A stretch of 64,000 bases of DNA from positions 1,054,001-1,118,000 of the forward strand of contig NC_070568.1 of assembly GCF_026914185.1 (NCBI RefSeq), written 5' to 3'. Shown piece after piece: positions 63,181 through 64,000 of the stretch. Position 1 is the stretch's first letter; each line of letters begins with the position of its first letter. The translations under genes were made by a program, and so were the position numbers. The notes under the pieces are model-generated. The model had not been told where the DNA came from and ran no database searches. It saw nothing but the letters and a program-made list of their open reading frames with translations. Source of the stretch: Puccinia triticina (taxonomy: Eukaryota > Basidiomycota > Pucciniomycetes > Pucciniales > Pucciniaceae).

Positions 63181-64000
63181 TATCAAGGCAGGAAGGTTGG
63201 CCCCATGTCGCCTCCTAACAAACTTGACTAATTCCCTCCTCGGCGCGAAGCACCCGCCTCCGAAGGAGGAACTTAGGAAAGAACAGAGTTTTTTTGGCGT
63301 GAAAGGGACACACAAACACACCTTCTTTTTTTTTTGGCTGTATCTTTGCCAAAATTCATCCAAAATTTTTCATAAAATATGTACAGACTTACTTCGCGCA
63401 CTGTGCATGAAGGACACAACTTTTTCAATTTATTTCTTGATCAATCAATAGAAAAGCTTGTCATTATCCTCTGTGAATTTATTTGGACTTTTTTGAAGCT
63501 TCCTTGTAGGCTTAAAAATCCCACTAGTAAAAAAAACAAGTACAGTTATTTGGGGACCTGGAATCCATATTCCCACGGGCCAAAAAAGCCAAATAATTTA
63601 GTGAGTCATGATAAATATTGTCTTTACCAAAAAGCTTGCACCTCTTTTGCCTTGACTTTAGAGATGGCCCCAACAAACCCGTTGCGGGTACCTGCTATCC
63701 GCGTGTGTGCGTGTTTGGGTGCGGATGCTGGATTTCTGGGAGAAATCAAGCGGGTACCCGGGTATTCTAGCGGGTACCCGCTCTTGTTTGGGCAGGTGGC
63801 GGCTGCCACGACGACCAGAAGGACTGGGAAGGCCATCCTTCCAGTTGAAGAGGTTCTGCAACCCCTTCCACCGGAAGGATTCCTTCCAGTCAAAGAGGGT
63901 TTGTAACCTCTTTGACTGGAGGGAAGAGGTTACAAAACCTCTTTGACTGGAAGGAATATTCCTTCCGGTAGATTTTGAGGGTAGGTACCCGCTCTGACTG
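63181..64000. repeat. Terminal repeat region of the window
   Basis: No gene. CGGGTACCCG-type palindromes recur at 63.69-63.78 kb. The word CCTCTTTGACTGGA(A/G)GGAA and its complement recur four or more times at 63.87-63.96 kb, making a chain of hairpins. TAGAGATGGCCCCAACAAAC at 63659 could be the end of a hAT-type element that continues past the window. Open frames here come from the repeats. Confidence 0.55.

Overview
The window reads as a chromosome segment of a repeat-rich basidiomycete fungus, most likely a rust (Pucciniales). That placement is an inference from small genes with several 50-100 nt GT-AG introns, a compact gene cluster beside a deep stack of nested transposons, a short Kex2-type secreted protein, and the mix of Copia, Gypsy, Tad-like LINE and hAT elements. 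No rRNA, CRISPR array or bacterial-style operon was seen, and no convincing tRNA gene.

Positions 1-47,500 are almost entirely transposon. A frameshifted tyrosine recombinase (0.67-1.75 kb) is followed by a palindromic satellite (3.5-4.1 kb), a 1.6 kb TA-flanked inverted-repeat element (4.2-5.8 kb), minisatellites, and one isolated short secreted-protein gene (6.94-7.36 kb). From 8,649 to 19,679 lies one composite foldback element with Harbinger-like ends and a TTA duplication. It is built of inverted repeat modules and was later invaded by a 204 bp foldback element, a 331 bp palindrome and a 6.9 kb hAT element (12,069-18,938). That hAT element itself carries a Harbinger-type MITE filled with a second copy of the palindromic satellite.

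Next come a short-LTR Copia element (19,865-23,782) whose left LTR holds two TA-flanked MITEs, and a decayed hAT gene (23.87-30.66 kb) split by a Gypsy element (26,476-30,564). After these are a truncated Tad-like LINE on the minus strand (30.67-34.2 kb) and a large LTR split in three by a young Copia element (34,536-39,678) and a hAT element (39,776-42,933). The hAT transposase exon in that last element is itself interrupted by a solo LTR. Exact target-site duplications (CAACT, GCAAC, CTGGG, GCCTCACG, GCACT, TTA, TA) fix the order of most insertions. Positions 43.6-47.5 kb hold AT-rich remnants, a 174 bp tandem repeat and a small MITE.

Positions 47,500-63,000 are gene space: a two-finger C2H2 transcription factor (+, 49.4-50.5 kb), a CUE/DUF1771/Smr ribosome-rescue endonuclease-like protein (-, 51.5-53.3 kb), a wax-synthase-like MBOAT acyltransferase (+, 54.4-55.9 kb), a 709-residue serine-rich protein of unknown function (+, 57.9-60.1 kb), and an eight-exon RIT1 homologue, the initiator-tRNA A64 ribosyl-phosphate transferase (-, 60.6-62.8 kb). 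The MBOAT and unknown-protein genes are separated by a solo LTR. RIT1 has a GC-rich hairpin and a MITE remnant just upstream of its start codon. These genes do not form an obvious pathway; the Smr protein and RIT1 both concern translation, but their proximity looks incidental. The last kilobase returns to repeats.

Exon boundaries were placed by eye from splice signals and protein continuity. Family names rest on motifs read directly, without database searches.
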